47,687 nucleotides of DNA from Gammaproteobacteria bacterium (GTDB lineage Bacteria; Pseudomonadota; Gammaproteobacteria; Pseudomonadales; Azotimanducaceae): contig JAFIFJ010000135.1 in the NCBI GenBank assembly GCA_020832085.1, forward strand, positions 1-47,687. The letters are read 5' to 3'. The position numbers and the translations under genes are program-made. The notes beneath the pieces are model-generated. The model had not been told where the DNA came from, searched no databases, and saw only the letters and a program-made list of their open reading frames with translations. Positions within the stretch are counted from its first letter, which is position 1. Every line of letters begins with the position of its first letter. Shown one piece after another: positions 1 through 7,848 of this stretch.

Positions 1-390
1 CGTACCGTCGATGTATCCCCTGGATGGCATTCATGGGGTCGGCCTAACCTCTCGCATAGGACGTCCGCAGTGCGGCGTCGACTTAGTTGCATCGGGTATC
101 GGACCCATGAAGCATCCCGCGGGCTGCCGTCCAACTGTGGGAAGGCCCTATCCGCCCCTGGCGGATGGGCCGATCTCGAGGCGCTCTGCCGAAGCTGAAG
201 TCGCTGCCTTCGCTGAACGTCATGCAGATCGGCGCATTTCGCTGCGCGAAATAGCGCGCTGTTGCGCGCCGTCCCTGCCGCGCCCCGCTTCGCGGCGCAC
301 TTCGTGCGACGCATTTTGTTCCCGACGAAATTCGCCCACAGGCGGCGCAGCGCTGGAATTTGGCGTTGACCCAATGCCGTGAAGGGCGCT
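1..390. other. gene-free left edge
   Basis: I see no convincing gene here. Short open frames on both strands have Arg/Pro/Ala-rich translations typical of GC-rich noncoding DNA and no recognisable domain. The only structure is a diverged copy of a dispersed repeat at about 136-260, listed separately. The segment lies downstream of the minus-strand aldose epimerase gene. Confidence 0.6.
136..260 (-). repeat. REP-like dispersed repeat, diverged inverted copy
   Basis: Read on the minus strand this runs through the same landmarks as the tandem pair at 8829-9140: GCGCTATTTCGCGCAGCGAA, then ATGCGCCGATCTGC, then CAGCGAAGGCAGCG, GAGATCGGCCCATCCGCC and a final CCCACAG. The stretch between CAGCGAAGGCAGCG and GAGATCGG is diverged. 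The orientation is opposite to the other copies. Like them it lies next to the 3' end of a minus-strand gene. Confidence 0.75.
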
Positions 391-1389
391 TCACCCCACC
401 TCGAAGCGGTACTCGATGATCTGGTGGTAGCGCTCGCCGGGCCGCAGGATGGTGCTGGGAAAGTAGGGGTGATTGGGGGCATCGGGCAGGCCCTGGGGTT
501 CCAGGCAGATGCCCGAAAGGCGCCGATAGCGGGCGCCGCCCTTGGCGCCGCGGGGCAGCATCAGGGTGTTGCCGGTGTAGAACTGCAGGCCCACCTGGGT
601 GCTCCAGACCTCCATGGCCAGCCGGCCGTCGGGTGCTTCGAGTCGCGCTGCCCGGCGCAGGCCTTCGCCGCGAATCAGGAAGCAGTGGTCGAAGCCCTCG
701 CCCACCACCATCTGCGGATAGCGTGACCCCAGCAGCGGAGCAATGATCTGCGGCTCGCGCAGGTCGAAGGGGGTGCCGTCCACCTTGCGGATCTCGCCGC
801 TGGGACAGAATTCACTGGTCATGGGCAGGAAGGCGTCGGCGTCGATCTGGATCCGGTGGTCGCCGGCGCTGCCGCTGGCGTGGCCGGCGAGATTGAAGTA
901 CGGATGCCAGGTGAGGTTCACCGGCGTCGGGGCATCGGTCACGGCTGCGAGTTCCAGGCGCAGGCTGAGATCGGTGGGCAACGACACGCTGGCATCCACC
1001 TCCAGGCTGCCCGGGTAGCCTTCCTGGCCGTTGGGTGAAAGCAACCTGAGATGGGCCCGTGCCGGCTCCCGGCTCACCACCTCCCAAAACTGCTGATGGA
1101 ACCCGGCGTGGCCGCCATGGAGATGGTTGTCGCCGGCATTGCAGGGCAGCTGATGCTGCCAGCCGTCGAGTTCGAAGGAGCCGTCGCGGATGCGATTGGC
1201 ATGGCGGCCGATGATGCAGCCCAAGTGCAGGCCGTCGCCGCGCCGGCCGCCGTCATTGGCGTGGGACAGCACCACGTCGCGCTCCGCGTCCGGCCACAGC
1301 TCGGTCAGGTAGACGCCCCAGTTGGAGATGCGGGCCCGCAGGCCGCGGCCCCTGCTCAGTTGGATGTGTTCGGCTGCCTTGGTGCCCAT
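391..1389 (-). CDS. galM: aldose 1-epimerase (mutarotase)
   Basis: A 332-residue galactose-mutarotase-family protein that interconverts alpha and beta anomers of aldoses in the cytoplasm. All family active-site positions can be placed: Arg66 in GRHANRI, His91 in NHLHGG, His162 in LTWHPYFNL (general acid), Asp234 in GFDHCF and Glu297 in ICLEPQG (general base). I chose the ATG at 1389 because upstream in-frame sequence is low-complexity Arg/Ala and overlaps the preceding gene. It starts 53 bp after the soxA stop on the same strand, so it may be the last cistron of the sulfur operon. No sugar gene adjoins it, so its link to sulfur metabolism is unexplained. Confidence 0.9.
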   Translation of the reverse strand: MGTKAAEHIQLSRGRGLRARISNWGVYLTELWPDAERDVVLSHANDGGRRGDGLHLGCIIGRHANRIRDGSFELDGWQHQLPCNAGDNHLHGGHAGFHQQFWEVVSREPARAHLRLLSPNGQEGYPGSLEVDASVSLPTDLSLRLELAAVTDAPTPVNLTWHPYFNLAGHASGSAGDHRIQIDADAFLPMTSEFCPSGEIRKVDGTPFDLREPQIIAPLLGSRYPQMVVGEGFDHCFLIRGEGLRRAARLEAPDGRLAMEVWSTQVGLQFYTGNTLMLPRGAKGGARYRRLSGICLEPQGLPDAPNHPYFPSTILRPGERYHQIIEYRFEVG

Positions 1390-1442
1390 GCTGTTCCCCG
1401 ACTCGGTCTTCGTCAGCGCGCTGCTTGTCCTCGCCGCGCGGG

Positions 1443-2198
1443 TCATCTGCGCACGGCGGGTGTTTCCAGGGTGAGCCCGCGGCCGCGCCAGGCGAGATAG
1501 AGTTCCAGCGCCAGGGCGCCTTGGCTGTCCGGGTTCATGGGCTCTGCGCGTACGGCTTCGTTGCACCAGCGGATCATGCGCTGTCTGGAACCGAGACCTT
1601 CCCACGTCAGACGGTACAGTGGGAAGCCGTTGATCATGCCGGCGCTGATGGTTTCCCCCCGCAGCCGGGCCCCTTGCAGTCGCTCATGGCAGTCGGCGCA
1701 GGACAGATCGAGCTGGCCGCGACGGCGTTCGAAGCTGGCCCGCCCCTGCTCGAAGGCGGCGCTGGCTGCTCCGTCCACCGTCACGTCCAGGGGCAGCCCC
1801 CGGGACTGATGGGCGATCAGCGTCGTCAGGGCCAGCAGGTCCTCGCTTTCGTGCGGCAGCGCCGCGGCCTGCTGCCGCTGCTCGCGGCAGTTGCGAACCA
1901 GCGTGTCGAGGTTCTTGAGGCGTTCGGAGTCCGCATCGAAGCGCGGGAGGCGATTGGCCAGGCCGCGCAGGCTGGTGGGGTCGCCATGGCAATCCTGGCA
2001 ACTCCGGCCATCGGGGCCGGCCGCCTGGCTCCACAGCCGTTCGCCCGCATCCACCCACAGCATGCCGGGATTGGCGAAATCGTCGTCCTGCAGCGCCCGC
2101 AGTTCGTCGCCGAGCAGGGCGTAGCCGGACTGCCGCTCGGCGTGCTCTGCGCTGACAGCGCTGCCGAGCAGAAGTGCGGTCAGCAGCCAGCGCCTCAT
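1443..2198 (-). CDS. soxA: SoxA, dihaem cytochrome c subunit of SoxAX
   Basis: A 251-residue periplasmic protein with a Sec-type signal peptide (about residues 1-17). It has two haem-binding motifs, CQDCH at 67-71 and CADCH at 167-171, and the family active-site cysteine Cys212 in RQRMIRWCNEAV, which carries the haem-ligating persulfide. SoxAX (L-cysteine S-thiosulfotransferase) joins thiosulfate oxidatively to the carrier cysteine of SoxY. The two haem motifs mark the dihaem type. The start overlaps the soxZ stop as ATGA, implying translational coupling. It is the last sox gene of the operon. Confidence 0.93.
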   Translation of the reverse strand: MRRWLLTALLLGSAVSAEHAERQSGYALLGDELRALQDDDFANPGMLWVDAGERLWSQAAGPDGRSCQDCHGDPTSLRGLANRLPRFDADSERLKNLDTLVRNCREQRQQAAALPHESEDLLALTTLIAHQSRGLPLDVTVDGAASAAFEQGRASFERRRGQLDLSCADCHERLQGARLRGETISAGMINGFPLYRLTWEGLGSRQRMIRWCNEAVRAEPMNPDSQGALALELYLAWRGRGLTLETPAVRR

Positions 2199-2524
2199 GC
2201 CCCGGTGACCTCGATGTGGCCGCCCTCGGTCAGCACCTCGCCTTGGTCGCCCTCCCAGCGCAGTTCGACCGGGCCGGATACGTCGGCGACGAAGCGGAAT
2301 GCCAGATAGGGATTGGCGGCGATGCCGGGGCGCAGATCCATGGTGACGATCTCGCGGCCGGCGTAGTGGCAGCTGAAGCGGGTGAGAATGTTGCGGGGCA
2401 CGCGGCGGCCGAAGCTGTCGACCCGGAAGCCGGTTTCCATGGGGTGGCTCACCAGGGTGCGGATCTCGATCACTTCACCGGCTCGGGCTGCCGCGGGGAT
2501 ACGGACGCGTGCGGACAGACTCAT
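2195..2524 (-). CDS. soxZ: SoxZ, sulfur-carrier complex subunit
   Basis: A 109-residue immunoglobulin-like protein without its own signal peptide, normally exported together with SoxY. Family-typical sequence includes IEIRTLVSHPMETGF near the start, FSCHYAGREI around 50-59 and the closing strand GEVLTEGGHIEV. It forms the SoxYZ heterodimer on which sulfur intermediates are carried in the periplasm. The start ATG at 2524 comes immediately after the soxY stop (2527-2529). The downstream gene soxA overlaps by four bases. Confidence 0.92.
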   Translation of the reverse strand: MSLSARVRIPAAARAGEVIEIRTLVSHPMETGFRVDSFGRRVPRNILTRFSCHYAGREIVTMDLRPGIAANPYLAFRFVADVSGPVELRWEGDQGEVLTEGGHIEVTGA

Positions 2525-2526
2525 GA

Positions 2527-2985
2527 TCAGAACTCGCCGTAGATTTCGTCGGCGCAGGCGCCGAGGGTGACCATGACGGACACCGCGCGGGCAGCGAGGC
2601 GGCCGTCGTCCCATTCGGCGACGGCCATGAGATCCTGGGTGCCCGCCAGGCGGATGCGGGTGCTGAATTCCGCCAGCGCCGGGGGCTTGATGCGAAAGCT
2701 GCCGCCCCAGGGCTCCGGATTGCGGGGCATGAACAGATGCAGGGCGGCCGGTGCCGGCTGTGACGGGTCGGCCCGCACGGTGACGGCCACGGAGTTGCCG
2801 TTCTCCACCAGGCTGCTGACCTCGAGTTCGACGCCGCCCGGGTCCGGGCGGCGGTCACCGAAGCGTGCCTGCAGCGCGGCTTCGAGGTCCGCCGAGACCC
2901 TTGGCACCCACAGCAGCGTCAGGCTCGCGGCCAGGCCCTTGAGCAGGATGCGCCGAGGCAGTCCGGAACGTCGAGGGCCCTTCAT
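2527..2985 (-). CDS. soxY: SoxY-like sulfur carrier with atypical C-terminus
   Basis: A 152-residue protein with an N-terminal export signal containing an Arg-Arg pair (RRILLKGLAASLTLLW) followed by the SoxY Ig-like domain (LEVSSLVENGNSVAVTV, then LHLFMPRNPEP). Known SoxY proteins end in a flexible GGCGG arm whose cysteine carries the sulfur intermediate. Here the end reads VTLGACADEIYGEF: Cys144 is kept but the glycines are lost and eight residues follow it. The reading frame is intact up to the stop, so this is not a visible frameshift. It lies between soxX and soxZ with ATGA overlap upstream. Whether it works as a canonical carrier is uncertain. Confidence 0.85.
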   Translation of the reverse strand: MKGPRRSGLPRRILLKGLAASLTLLWVPRVSADLEAALQARFGDRRPDPGGVELEVSSLVENGNSVAVTVRADPSQPAPAALHLFMPRNPEPWGGSFRIKPPALAEFSTRIRLAGTQDLMAVAEWDDGRLAARAVSVMVTLGACADEIYGEF

Positions 2986-3458
2986 GGTTCGCTGCCGTCC
3001 AGGCTGGCGAGCCAGGCCACGATGTCCTCGATCTCCCGGGCCGTGAGGATGGGCTGCCCCGCAAAGGCTTCGGCCACCTGATGGCGGTCACGGCTGATGC
3101 CGTAGTCGGGCATCACGGATTCCGGATTGAGGTGGCGGTTGGCGGCGACGCGCAGGCGGATCTGCGGCGGTGTCAGCCGGGCGCCGATGGCGCTGAGATC
3201 CGGCCCCACATTGCCGTGGAAGCGTGCGTTGGGCAACGGCAGTTGATGGCAGATGCTGCAATCGCCCCGCTGCCGGTCGGCGGCTGCCTGGCGCCCGGCG
3301 TCAGCGTCAGCCGTCTGCTGGCTCAGCGGCAGGGGAATGCCGTCGCCGACGATTTCGAAGGTCGCACAATCCGCGCGGGCGGCGCCGGCGGCCAGCGTCA
3401 GCAGCAGGGCCAGGATGCTGCCTGGCAGGCGGGCGCCGGGGTGCAGCGTGGGGCCCAT
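2982..3458 (-). CDS. soxX: SoxX, monohaem cytochrome c subunit of SoxAX
   Basis: A 158-residue periplasmic cytochrome with a signal peptide ending near AAGAARA (about residue 29). The haem motif CSICH is at 67-71 and the likely distal ligand is Met116 in NPESVMPDYG, a SoxX signature. It accepts electrons from SoxA during thiosulfate conjugation. I chose the ATG at 3458 because it directly follows the stop of the flavoprotein gene and precedes the signal peptide; the longer frame would overlap that gene. It overlaps soxY by four bases (ATGA). Confidence 0.92.
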   Translation of the reverse strand: MGPTLHPGARLPGSILALLLTLAAGAARADCATFEIVGDGIPLPLSQQTADADAGRQAAADRQRGDCSICHQLPLPNARFHGNVGPDLSAIGARLTPPQIRLRVAANRHLNPESVMPDYGISRDRHQVAEAFAGQPILTAREIEDIVAWLASLDGSEP

Positions 3459-3459
3459 G

Positions 3460-4734
3460 TCACTCACCGAAGGCATCGGCACGGGCGCTGGCGTACCAGC
3501 CGCGGGCATGGCCGGCTTCTGCCCTGCGCAGGGAGTCGGGGGCATCGAGGGGGCTGGTCCCGGAGCTGCCGGGAAGGGTCTCGATGCCGTCGGCCGTACC
3601 GCGATAGGAACCGGTGACGGCGATGGCGGCCGTTGGCGTCAGCAGGCTGTAGCAGGTATTGGTCAGCAGGGACTCCGGGGGCTGCCGGCCGCTGAATTCG
3701 GCGGCGATGGCGGCGGCGCAGATTCGCGCCTGGCTGGCGGCGGCGAAGGCGGATTTGGGCATGGGGTTGGCAATGGCGGCATCGCCGATGACGTGCACAT
3801 TGGGGTGCACGGTGGAGGCGAAACTCCGCGGGTCGACGCTGCACCAGCCCCGGCCGCCGTCGAGGTCGGCGCTGCGGGCGATGGCCCCGGCCCGCTGGGG
3901 CGGGATCACGCAGGCGAGATCGGGCTGAAAGTCTGCGAAATCCGTGTGCACGCTGCCGCGGCCGGCATCCACCCGGCGCAGCCGGCCGTCGTCACCGCGG
4001 CCGAGCCAGCTCAGGCGCTGGGGGTGGGCCTCACGCCAGTGGGCCTTGAACAGGTCGTCCTTGGTGAAGGCTTCATTGGCGTCGAGGATGATGAGTTTGG
4101 ACCGCGGTCGATGGTGTGCAAGCCACCAGGCCATGAGGCTGGCCCGCTCGTAGGGGCCGGGCGGGCAGCGGTAGGGCGCTTCGGGAACGCTGACGATGAC
4201 CAGACCCCCGTCGGGGACGGCCTGCAGGCGCCGCGCCAGATGATCCGTGGCGGGACCGGCGGCCTGCCAGGCATGGGGGAAGGTGGCGACGTGCTCGGGG
4301 CCGTGACCCTCGATGGACTCGGGCAGCACCTCGATTCCCGGAGCGAGGATGAGCCGATCGAAGTGCAGCAGCCGACCGTCCTCCAGCCGCAGCCTGCGGT
4401 GGTGGGGATCGAAGTCCCGGGCTTGCAGGCGAATGAGGCTGACGCGATCCGTGGCGAGTTGCTCGCGGCCCACTTCCAGGCTCGTCAGTGAGCGCTCACC
4501 GATCACGGCGAGGTTGCTGAACGGGCAGGTGTAGTAGCGATTCCGGCCGATCAGCAGGGAGATCCGTACCTCCGGCAGCCAGCGGGCCAGATAGCGGGCG
4601 GCGGTGGCGCCGGCGAAACCGCCGCCAACGATCACCACATGGGGCGAGGCTTTGGCGCTGCCGCGATGAGGGCCCAAGGCCAGGGGCAGCAGCATGCTGC
4701 CGGCGAGAAGCTGCCGCCGCCGCAGCCCGGTCAC
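3460..4734 (-). CDS. fccB: flavocytochrome c sulfide dehydrogenase, flavoprotein subunit
   Basis: A 424-residue periplasmic flavoprotein that oxidises sulfide and passes electrons to its cytochrome partner. It starts with a twin-arginine-like signal (GLRRRQLLAGSMLLPLAL). The FAD fold GGGFAGATAARYL begins at residue 37. Cys70 in YYTCPFSN is the likely covalent FAD attachment site; removing about 28 signal residues puts it near position 42, as in known enzymes. The redox-active cysteine pair is Cys190 in YRCPPGPYERA and Cys361 in NTCYSLL. The C-terminal dimer domain is complete. It overlaps the cytochrome gene upstream by four bases and ends one base before soxX. SoxF is an equivalent name. Confidence 0.92.
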   Translation of the reverse strand: MTGLRRRQLLAGSMLLPLALGPHRGSAKASPHVVIVGGGFAGATAARYLARWLPEVRISLLIGRNRYYTCPFSNLAVIGERSLTSLEVGREQLATDRVSLIRLQARDFDPHHRRLRLEDGRLLHFDRLILAPGIEVLPESIEGHGPEHVATFPHAWQAAGPATDHLARRLQAVPDGGLVIVSVPEAPYRCPPGPYERASLMAWWLAHHRPRSKLIILDANEAFTKDDLFKAHWREAHPQRLSWLGRGDDGRLRRVDAGRGSVHTDFADFQPDLACVIPPQRAGAIARSADLDGGRGWCSVDPRSFASTVHPNVHVIGDAAIANPMPKSAFAAASQARICAAAIAAEFSGRQPPESLLTNTCYSLLTPTAAIAVTGSYRGTADGIETLPGSSGTSPLDAPDSLRRAEAGHARGWYASARADAFGE

Positions 4735-5045
4735 GGTGCGTCCTTGGCAGCGAAGTAGGCGGCCAGCGCATCGATGTCTGCCTCGGACAGGCCGCGGGCG
4801 AAGCGGATCATCAGATGGGCGTCGCCGCTGGCCTCGGCGCTGGACTTCCAGGCCAGGAGCTGCGTCCGCAGATCGCTGCGTCCGCGCAGGGGCGGCAGCG
4901 GTGGGCTGCCCCGTCCTTCTGGTCCGTGGCAGGCGTGGCAGGTGCTGGCGAGTACTTCACCGCGGGAGGGGCCGTCTGCCTGGGTGGCTGCCGACATCAC
5001 AGCCGGGATCGCGGCGGTCATGAGCAGGGCTCGCAACCTGCTCAT
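4731..5045 (-). CDS. fccA: cytochrome c subunit of flavocytochrome c
   Basis: A 104-residue class I cytochrome c with a signal peptide (about residues 1-23), one haem motif CHACH at 36-40 and a likely axial methionine Met79 in HLMIRFARGLSEADI, followed by the terminal helix ALAAYFAAKD. Small monohaem subunits like this partner FccB in Sox-type clusters (SoxE). It sits between the molybdenum hydroxylase genes and fccB. It begins 32 bp after the hydroxylase stop and overlaps fccB by four bases, so it could in principle take electrons from both enzymes. Confidence 0.88.
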   Translation of the reverse strand: MSRLRALLMTAAIPAVMSAATQADGPSRGEVLASTCHACHGPEGRGSPPLPPLRGRSDLRTQLLAWKSSAEASGDAHLMIRFARGLSEADIDALAAYFAAKDAP

Positions 5046-5077
5046 GACGGTCTTTCCGCGGGGCTCACCATGGTGGA

Positions 5078-7255
5078 TCAGGACCAGCTCAGGTCCTGAT
5101 CGGCCAGCGGCAGTGCGCGTATCCGCTTGCCGGTGGCGGCGAAGATGGCGTTGCAGACTGCAGGAACCACCGGCGGCACCGCCGGCTCGCCGACGCCGCC
5201 CCATTTGTCGCCGCCGGACAGCACCAGATGGGTTTCCATGGCTGGCGTCTCGGCCATTTTCAGGACCCGGTGGCGATCGAAGTTGCCGTAGCGGGCGCGG
5301 CCGTCGCGGATCTCCACCTTGCCCCAGAACGCTGCAGACAGGCCGTAGACCACGGAGCTCTGGACCTGCTCGTCGATGGTCTGCGGGTTGACCGTATTGC
5401 CGCAATCCAGGGCGCTGACCACCCGCTTCACGGCCACTTCGCCGCTGCGGGAGACCTCCACTTCCGCCACCTGGGCGCAGATGGAACCGAAGCCTTCCAC
5501 CAGGGCGATGCCGCGGCCGCGTCCCGTCGGCAGAGCGCTGCCCCAGCCCGCCTTCTCGGCGGCAGCGTCGAGCACGCGGATCATGTCCGGACGCTCCGCC
5601 AGCAGCGAACGACGGAACTGCCAGGGGCAGTGGCCGGCGGCGTGGGCCATCTCGTCCAGGAAGCTCTCCAGGGCGAAGGCGTTCTGGGTCGCACCCACCG
5701 CCCGCCAGAACCACACCGGAACGTGGGTGCGCTGCAGATGGTGTTCGATGCTGCGATGGGCGAAGGCGTAGGGACTGTTGGCGAGCCAGGACAGGGAGGA
5801 CTGATCGATGCCGTTGGCCACGGCCTCGGGTCGCAGCCCGGCGAGGATGGAATGGGTGGCCGAGCGATTGACCAGCGCCACCGGGGCCCCCTCGGCGTCG
5901 AGGCCGGCGCGGAAGCGGAACTCGGCCATGGGGCGGAAGTGGCCGGAACGGGTATCTTCCTCGCGGCTGTAGATGACCTGTACCGGCGCATCGACCCTGC
6001 GGGCAATGGCTACGGCGCGGGCCACGAAGTCCGGCCGGCTGCGGCGGCCGAAGCCGCCGCCGAGATGGCAGCTGTGGACATGGACCTGCTCCGGTGGGCG
6101 GTCACTTTCCTCCGCCGTCACGGTGAGGACGCTCTCCGGGTTCTGGCTGCCGGTCCAGACGTCCACGCGGTCGGCCTGAATGTGCACGGTGCAGTTCACA
6201 GGTTCGAGGGCGAGGTGGGCCAGATAGGGGGCGCTGTAGTCGGCCTCGATGACCTTCGCGGCGGTCTCGAGGGCGCCATAGGCGTCTCCGGCTTCCTCGG
6301 CGACGGTGCCCTTGTCGCTCAGGGCCGCGCGGAAACGGGACGCGAAGGCCTCGCTGCTGGCATCGGCATGCTCGCCTAAGTCCCACTCCGGCGCGAGGGC
6401 CTCCAGGGCCTTTTTGGCCCGCCAGTAGCTGTCGGCCACCACGGCGACGGCATCGTCCAGCTTCACCACCTGCTTCACGCCCCTCATGGCGCTGGCTGCT
6501 GAGGCGTCCACCGCCTTCAGGCGACCCTCCCAGACCGGGCAGACGGCAATGGCGGCGTAGACCATGCCCGGGATGCGCACGTCGATGCCGTAGACGGCGC
6601 TGCCGTCCACCTTGGCAGGCACGTCGAGGCGGGGCAGGGAGGTGCCGAGCAGTTGGTATTCACCGGGCTTGCGGATTTCCGGTTCCGCATCCAGCTCTAT
6701 GCGGGCTGCGGCGGCCGCCAGTTCGCCGTAGCGTTTGCTGCGGCCGCTGGCTTCGTGGCTGACCCGGCTCCCGCGGGCTTGGCACTCACTGGCAGGGACG
6801 CCCCACTCCTCGGCGGCGGCGGCGATCAGCCGTTCGCGGGCGCTGGCGCCGGCCTGCTGCAGATAGGGGCGGGAGTAGCTGACGGCGCGGCTGCCGCCAG
6901 TGCCCATGCGCCGGTAGACCCGATCCTCGCGCAGGCTGCGGTTGGCGCTGGCGTACTCGGCACGGACGTGTTTCCAGTCGCATTCCAGTTCCTCGGCCAC
7001 CAGCATGGGCATGGCGGTGAAGACGCCCTGGCCCATGTCGGACTGGGCGACGCGGATGGTGACGGTGTCGTCCTCCTCGATCACCAGCCAGGCGTTGATC
7101 TCTGCGCCTTCCACGTCGCCGGCCCAGGGCCCGGCGGCCAGCACCGGCAGATGAAAGCCCAGCGCCAGGCCGCCGGTGGCGCTCAGGGTGGCCTTGACGA
7201 AGCCGCGGCGGGTGAAGCCGGGCAGACTCGAGGTGAGCTTCGATTCGGCACCCAT
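5078..7255 (-). CDS. molybdopterin subunit of a xanthine-dehydrogenase-family hydroxylase (IorB-like)
   Basis: A 725-residue large subunit of the xanthine oxidase family, of the exported IorB-like type. It has a twin-arginine signal (GFTRRGFVKATLSATGGLAL), molybdopterin-binding stretches including HSCHLGGGFGRRSRPDFV and the conserved catalytic glutamate Glu690 in GGVGEPAVPPV. These enzymes hydroxylate N-heterocycles or aldehydes with water-derived oxygen and pass electrons to a small 2Fe-2S subunit. Its partner is the gene just upstream, with which it overlaps by one base (TGATG). The substrate cannot be read from sequence. Its place at the head of a sulfur operon is unusual. Confidence 0.9.
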   Translation of the reverse strand: MGAESKLTSSLPGFTRRGFVKATLSATGGLALGFHLPVLAAGPWAGDVEGAEINAWLVIEEDDTVTIRVAQSDMGQGVFTAMPMLVAEELECDWKHVRAEYASANRSLREDRVYRRMGTGGSRAVSYSRPYLQQAGASARERLIAAAAEEWGVPASECQARGSRVSHEASGRSKRYGELAAAAARIELDAEPEIRKPGEYQLLGTSLPRLDVPAKVDGSAVYGIDVRIPGMVYAAIAVCPVWEGRLKAVDASAASAMRGVKQVVKLDDAVAVVADSYWRAKKALEALAPEWDLGEHADASSEAFASRFRAALSDKGTVAEEAGDAYGALETAAKVIEADYSAPYLAHLALEPVNCTVHIQADRVDVWTGSQNPESVLTVTAEESDRPPEQVHVHSCHLGGGFGRRSRPDFVARAVAIARRVDAPVQVIYSREEDTRSGHFRPMAEFRFRAGLDAEGAPVALVNRSATHSILAGLRPEAVANGIDQSSLSWLANSPYAFAHRSIEHHLQRTHVPVWFWRAVGATQNAFALESFLDEMAHAAGHCPWQFRRSLLAERPDMIRVLDAAAEKAGWGSALPTGRGRGIALVEGFGSICAQVAEVEVSRSGEVAVKRVVSALDCGNTVNPQTIDEQVQSSVVYGLSAAFWGKVEIRDGRARYGNFDRHRVLKMAETPAMETHLVLSGGDKWGGVGEPAVPPVVPAVCNAIFAATGKRIRALPLADQDLSWS

Positions 7256-7716
7256 CAGGACACCTCCCGGGCCAGTTCGGCGGCGCGATGGATCGCTGCC
7301 CGCATGGGCTGATAGGTGCCGCAGCGGCAGATGTTGGTCATGGCGGCGTCGATGTCCGCGTCAGAGGGCGCGGACTTCCGCTTCAGCAGGGCGGCCGCGG
7401 CCATGATCTGGCCGGACTGGCAGTAGCCGCACTGGGCCACGTCGTGCTCGATCCAGGCCTTCTGAACCGGATGGGAGCGGTCACCCGACAGACCTTCGAT
7501 GGTCGTGATCTGGCGGCCGACGGCCGCGGCAGCGGGGATGACGCAGGAGCGGATGGGTTCCCCGTCCAAGTGAATGGTGCAGGCTCCGCACTGGGCCACG
7601 CCGCAGCCGAACTTGGTGCCGGTGAGCTCGAGGTGGTCGCGCAGGACCCACAGCAGGGGCGTGTCGGCCTCCACGTCGATTTCGTGGCGGCTGCCGTTCA
7701 CGGTCAGCGTGATCAT
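7255..7716 (-). CDS. 2Fe-2S subunit of the molybdenum hydroxylase (IorA-like)
   Basis: A 153-residue small subunit with two iron-sulfur domains. The N-terminal plant-type cluster uses Cys38, Cys43, Cys46 and Cys58 ([15 protein letters not shown]). The C-terminal helical cluster uses Cys96, Cys99, Cys130 and Cys132 (QCGYCQSG and NICRCGTY). It transfers electrons from the molybdenum site to an external acceptor, plausibly the cytochrome encoded downstream. It has no signal peptide, which fits co-export with the Tat-signal-bearing large subunit. A GGAGA ribosome site precedes the ATG. It is the first gene of the operon. Confidence 0.93.
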   Translation of the reverse strand: MITLTVNGSRHEIDVEADTPLLWVLRDHLELTGTKFGCGVAQCGACTIHLDGEPIRSCVIPAAAAVGRQITTIEGLSGDRSHPVQKAWIEHDVAQCGYCQSGQIMAAAALLKRKSAPSDADIDAAMTNICRCGTYQPMRAAIHRAAELAREVS

Positions 7717-7746
7717 TCAGGTCTCCGTCGGTTACCATGACTGGGC

Positions 7747-7776
7747 ATTATCGGCACGGGTTCGAAGCTGCCGCAA
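7747..7776 (-). promoter_or_regulatory. candidate promoter of the hydroxylase-sox operon
   Basis: On the minus strand TTGCGG (7776-7771) and GATAAT (7752-7747) are separated by 18 bp. This is a fair sigma70-type match about 30 bp upstream of the first ATG at 7716. It lies in the 132-bp divergent gap shared with the D-2-hydroxyacid dehydrogenase gene. Confidence 0.4.
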
Positions 7777-7848
7777 CCGCCAACCCGTCCGCAGTCGACC
7801 TGTTGCTTGATTCCAGCGCTGTTTTTCCTTCGAGCCGTGAGCCGTTTC

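Noticed and set aside
11..394. small overlapping frames at the left edge
   Set aside because: Both strands are open over a repeat copy with basic, low-complexity translations and no ribosome site.
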